From JAQBYK01 sp964499425 (GTDB lineage: Bacteria > Patescibacteriota > Gracilibacteria > UBA1369 > LOWO2-01-FULL-3): DNA of 21,672 nucleotides. This document shows positions 19,067 to 21,672 of the stretch, piece after piece; within the stretch, counting starts at the first letter, position 1; every line of letters begins with the position of its first letter. The DNA lies in the NCBI GenBank assembly GCA_964499425.1, contig CAZCLD010000019.1:1-21672 (forward strand), given 5' to 3'. The notes under the pieces were generated by a model. The model saw only the letters and a program-made list of their open reading frames with translations. It searched no databases and was not told the DNA's origin. Made by a program: the position numbers and the translations under genes.

Positions 19067-21672
19067 TTATGCTGCACGCCTTGTTTTACGTCGAGCTTTA
19101 CGCTGAGCCTTACGTCGAGCCTTTCGTTTAGCCCTACCTTGAGATTTTGGTGATCTCACTCTCGGCTCTCTTGTAAGTGGTTTTTTAGGTGGTTTTGCTG
19201 GTTCAGCCGTTGTTGCCCTTGGCGGTTGCTTCGCAGCAAAATATCCACTAAACCCCTCTGATCCAATCACACTTTGTCCCGCTTCATTTTGTACTCTAAT
19301 TCTAATATTTTGTCCATCACCCTGTTTTAGACTGCGAAAAGCCTCATAGGCTCTCCATATCTGATACTCACCAAGTCCCACTTCCACCCCATATTTATTT
19401 CCACGAATATCAACCGCCTTCTCCGAAACCGTAGTTTTGTTCATTTCTTCAAACTTGGCTTGATCTACAGTGAGTATCAATTCACCCCCTGGTGTAAATG
19501 AAACCTTGGTAACACTTTCACAACCACCAAAGTGCCTGATAGACTGGGTATTTACATGCTTTACTAATGAACTAAACTTAGCCTCAGGGAATTTACTCAC
19601 TTCAGCCTCATACTCTGGCTTACTCAGGACCTCTCCCATAATCTTCATCTTATAATCCTGAATGAGATCACGTATGTTTGAATCAGCCGAAACATCAAGC
19701 TCAAGTGTTGCAAATATGTCAGCGTAATTTGGATTTGAAAGAATTTCAGCTAATGTCGGCTCACCCTTCTTTCTAGACGTTTCCAACTCACTAAGAAGTA
19801 AACCCGTAGGGGGAATTCTCCCCTCAACAGGGCCCAGTCTATGATATATTTCACGGAAAGCCTCCGTTCTCTGTATCGGTGAGAATCTCTCCATAGTCAT
19901 ATCAAGATTATCAGCAAGTCTGATTGAGAAATTTAATGGATACTGCTCAAGCGTTGTTTCTTTGTATTCAATCCCCAAAACCAGTCCACCCTCTTTTTCA
20001 CCTTTGCCACCAGCAAAGTCCACATTTCTCCCTTTAAATAAACCCTCGGGAGTTAAAGAGCCAGGATCATCGGGCCTTACAAAATCAAAGTCTTTAGGCG
20101 AAAGACCCGCATTCCATAATTCCCTTTTCATTTTTGCTTCCACCTTTTTAGTACAAACTACTTTAGGCCTTTCTGTATGACCTTTTTCCTGATAGTAATT
20201 GTATACTTCAACGATATTTCCTGAATCCATCAAGAAATATCCATGACCTATCCTTACTTTCGCCTCACGAGTCATTTCCACTTTATCCGCTGAATGAAAG
20301 AGAATTGCAGTTTTGAAATCATGCATCAACAAGTTAAAATCAGCCCCTTCAGTTGTTATCACACCTTTCATTATCGCAAGAAACTCTGGAGTCGCCGCAA
20401 TCTCTGCGCCTGTAAGTCCATGAAGCGCTTTACCTAACTCTCCAATTTCCGGATATCCAAAATCATGATAGATGGCAACCAATTTAACCATGGCTGCACT
20501 TTCAGCCTCAGAGATACCATATTTTTCCTGCATACTTTCAATAATCTTCGGATTATCAGTCATTATTTTTTCTATATGGGTTTTAACGTTTAAACTATGA
20601 TCAAAACCATGGCTCACATATTGTTCAGGGTTATCAAAATGCTGCTGTAAAGCATGTTGCTCAATGTGCGTACGTAACGCTTGCTCAGCTTCTGGCGAGA
20701 GATTTAAACCCTCAAATACCGTATCTATTCCAGCTCGAGTCTCAGGGTCTGCGACAAAATCAATTGCAGATTCATATTTATCCATAATCGACTCCAACGT
20801 CCCTGGATCCTGATCAGAATAAGTCTCTTGCAGATATTCACGAAGCTTAGCCTTCGTTTCAGCTTGAGCTTTGGCTTTAGCTTCAGTCTCAACTTCAGTC
20901 ATTGCTTCCACAGGTGCCGCCTTTCCTTCTACCACTGCTTCCACAGGCCCAGCTTCTGCTTCAGGTGCTACCTCTGCCTCCGCCACTGCCTCAGCAGGTG
21001 CTGCCTCCGCTTCTTCTGCCTCTACCTCAACCTCCGCTTCCGCTTCTGCCTCTGACTCTGCTTCCCCTTCTGATTCAGTATGAGCACCTGGTTCTCCATC
21101 GACCGCTGGTTGAGATGCTGCTGGTTCCCCCTCACTTTCACTATCTATCCCTGCAGCCACCCCAGCTGCCGCTCCCACAGGTTTGGCTTCAGCAACTTCT
21201 GCCTCACCCTCAACCTTTCCTGAAGCCCTAAACTTTACAACTTCCTCACCCTTCACCGCTTCAAATTCTCCAGACTCAGGATCACCATTAATAACAAAAC
21301 CACGTCTACCCAGGTATTCCGCAATACCTATCTTTCCTTCTGGTGTAGTCTGGCTATATTCATAGTTATCTCCACTAACACGTTTAACTCCATAAAGACG
21401 CTCTGCGGTACTCTTTCCCTCTTTATCCATGCCCTCCGTAATAGTCTTCCTCATAGTCATGCTCTCAGTAGTTGGCTTAAATGTCATCTTATTGGTCAAA
21501 ATCGTTCCATCTTTCAATGCAATTTTAGCGTCCACCAAAATCGTCCCATCTGGACTTGTTTCTACATCAAACCCCTTTTTCCCATATTCTCCCTCCAACT
21601 TAGCAATAAATTCCTGAGTTTTAGAGGCATCGTAACTCCAAGCCGTCTCAGCTCTATTTCCTTTAGCACTAG
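19067..21672 (-). CDS. Large HD-domain protein with E/A-rich linker and K/R tail, N-terminus outside window
   Basis: The frame stays open to the right edge, so 868 residues are seen and the true start is missing. The TTG at 21596-21598 is not needed as a start because 24 further residues precede it. Numbering from that codon, residues 1-128 are beta-rich and hold two similar parts (GEYGKKGFDVETSPDGTILVD and EYLGRRGFVINGDPESGEFEAV). Residues 129-250 are a Glu/Ala low-complexity linker. Residues 325-575 form an HD-type domain with H330/H334 (SHGFDHSLNV), H378-D379 (YHDFGYP), H435 (FHSADK) and D563/D566 (RLADNLD). A further domain and a tail of KARR-type repeats follow. HD domains bind metal and hydrolyse phosphoesters, including cyclic nucleotides and (p)ppGpp. 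The substrate here is unknown. The 251-aa gene follows in the same operon. Confidence 0.85.
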   Translation of the reverse strand, partial: SAKGNRAETAWSYDASKTQEFIAKLEGEYGKKGFDVETSPDGTILVDAKIALKDGTILTNKMTFKPTTESMTMRKTITEGMDKEGKSTAERLYGVKRVSGDNYEYSQTTPEGKIGIAEYLGRRGFVINGDPESGEFEAVKGEEVVKFRASGKVEGEAEVAEAKPVGAAAGVAAGIDSESEGEPAASQPAVDGEPGAHTESEGEAESEAEAEAEVEVEAEEAEAAPAEAVAEAEVAPEAEAGPVEAVVEGKAAPVEAMTEVETEAKAKAQAETKAKLREYLQETYSDQDPGTLESIMDKYESAIDFVADPETRAGIDTVFEGLNLSPEAEQALRTHIEQHALQQHFDNPEQYVSHGFDHSLNVKTHIEKIMTDNPKIIESMQEKYGISEAESAAMVKLVAIYHDFGYPEIGELGKALHGLTGAEIAATPEFLAIMKGVITTEGADFNLLMHDFKTAILFHSADKVEMTREAKVRIGHGYFLMDSGNIVEVYNYYQEKGHTERPKVVCTKKVEAKMKRELWNAGLSPKDFDFVRPDDPGSLTPEGLFKGRNVDFAGGKGEKEGGLVLGIEYKETTLEQYPLNFSIRLADNLDMTMERFSPIQRTEAFREIYHRLGPVEGRIPPTGLLLSELETSRKKGEPTLAEILSNPNYADIFATLELDVSADSNIRDLIQDYKMKIMGEVLSKPEYEAEVSKFPEAKFSSLVKHVNTQSIRHFGGCESVTKVSFTPGGELILTVDQAKFEEMNKTTVSEKAVDIRGNKYGVEVGLGEYQIWRAYEAFRSLKQGDGQNIRIRVQNEAGQSVIGSEGFSGYFAAKQPPRATTAEPAKPPKKPLTREPRVRSPKSQGRAKRKARRKAQRKARRKTRRAA
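19085..19132. repeat. Four 12-bp tandem units encoding the basic tail
   Basis: Units TTTACGTCGAGC, TTTACGCTGAGC, CTTACGTCGAGC and CTTTCGTTTAGC stand head to tail. On the minus strand each encodes four residues of the K(A/T)(R/Q)R series at the C-terminus of the HD-domain protein, resembling the basic repeats of histone H1-like bacterial proteins. Confidence 0.8.
20849..21214. repeat. Low-complexity Glu/Ala-coding region
   Basis: About 122 codons of the minus-strand HD-domain gene consist mainly of GCN and GAR/GTN codons, giving runs such as EAEAEAEVEVEAEEAEAAP. The DNA shows imperfect 6- to 12-bp periodicity. The same bases read on the plus strand give open but meaningless Ser/Ala-, Leu/Pro- and Cys/Phe-rich frames. 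Confidence 0.85.

Noticed and set aside
20828..21231. Plus-strand open frames rich in Ser/Ala, Leu/Pro or Cys/Phe
   Set aside because: They are the complements of the Glu/Ala-coding low-complexity region of the minus-strand gene; open frames arise there simply from the codon composition.
19067..21598. TTG at 21596-21598 as the true start of the large HD-domain protein
   Set aside because: The frame stays open for 24 further codons to the window edge and reads like protein, so the gene is better treated as cut by the edge.
1..21672. Reassigned TGA (glycine) code as in Gracilibacteria/Absconditabacteria
   Set aside because: Several well-supported genes end in TGA (grpE, the 281-aa and 803-aa genes) and no conserved gene contains an in-frame TGA.

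Overview
The window looks like a chromosomal piece of a small-genome, uncultivated-type bacterium, most likely from the Candidate Phyla Radiation (Peregrinibacteria-like; the lineage is an inference from gene types, not a database match). The bacterial hallmarks are HrcA, GrpE, DnaK, two CIRCE operators and sigma-70-type promoters. The CPR flavour comes from a cysteine-rich double zinc-ribbon protein of a kind I associate with CPR genomes, a CarS/DUF46-type CDP-alcohol synthase, phosphoketolase-based sugar metabolism, and several large proteins I do not recognise. TGA is used as a normal stop, so the recoded Gracilibacteria/Absconditabacteria code is not in use. Only one of about seventeen gene starts has a clear Shine-Dalgarno sequence.

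Layout. (1) 1-803: 3' part of a GAPDH gene, whose stop overlaps that of a convergent unknown gene (800-2122, minus). That gene is preceded by a 43-codon basic ORF (2119-2250) joined to it by an ATGA overlap and driven by a promoter placed so that the mRNA would be leaderless. (2) 2258-6336: heat-shock locus, with a divergent promoter region, CIRCE-controlled hrcA-grpE, a tail-anchored membrane protein gene, then dnaK with its own promoter and CIRCE. No dnaJ is present. (3) 6337-9130: accessory genes, namely a broken small membrane ORF, a single-SLH surface protein, an HD-domain protein, a class I glutamine amidotransferase, a long imperfect inverted repeat, a small acidic ORF and an SMR-family transporter. 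(4) 9167-11919: three tightly packed genes, the zinc-ribbon protein, a polytopic membrane protein and a CarS-like enzyme. (5) 11934-12396: a single-gene unit for an RRM RNA-binding protein, with a palindrome in its promoter and a clear terminator. (6) 12416-14779 (minus): phosphoketolase, divergent from an unknown 281-aa gene (14910-15755). (7) 15756-21672 (minus): three unknown or partly known large genes. The last one, an HD-domain protein with an E/A-rich linker and a K/R tail, runs off the right edge.

How the genes work together. HrcA binding to the two CIRCE sites would coordinate hrcA-grpE with dnaK. Phosphoketolase yields acetyl phosphate and glyceraldehyde 3-phosphate, and the latter is the substrate of the GAPDH at the left edge, which fits a fermentative life style. 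No tRNA, rRNA, CRISPR array, transposase, integrase or phage gene was seen.
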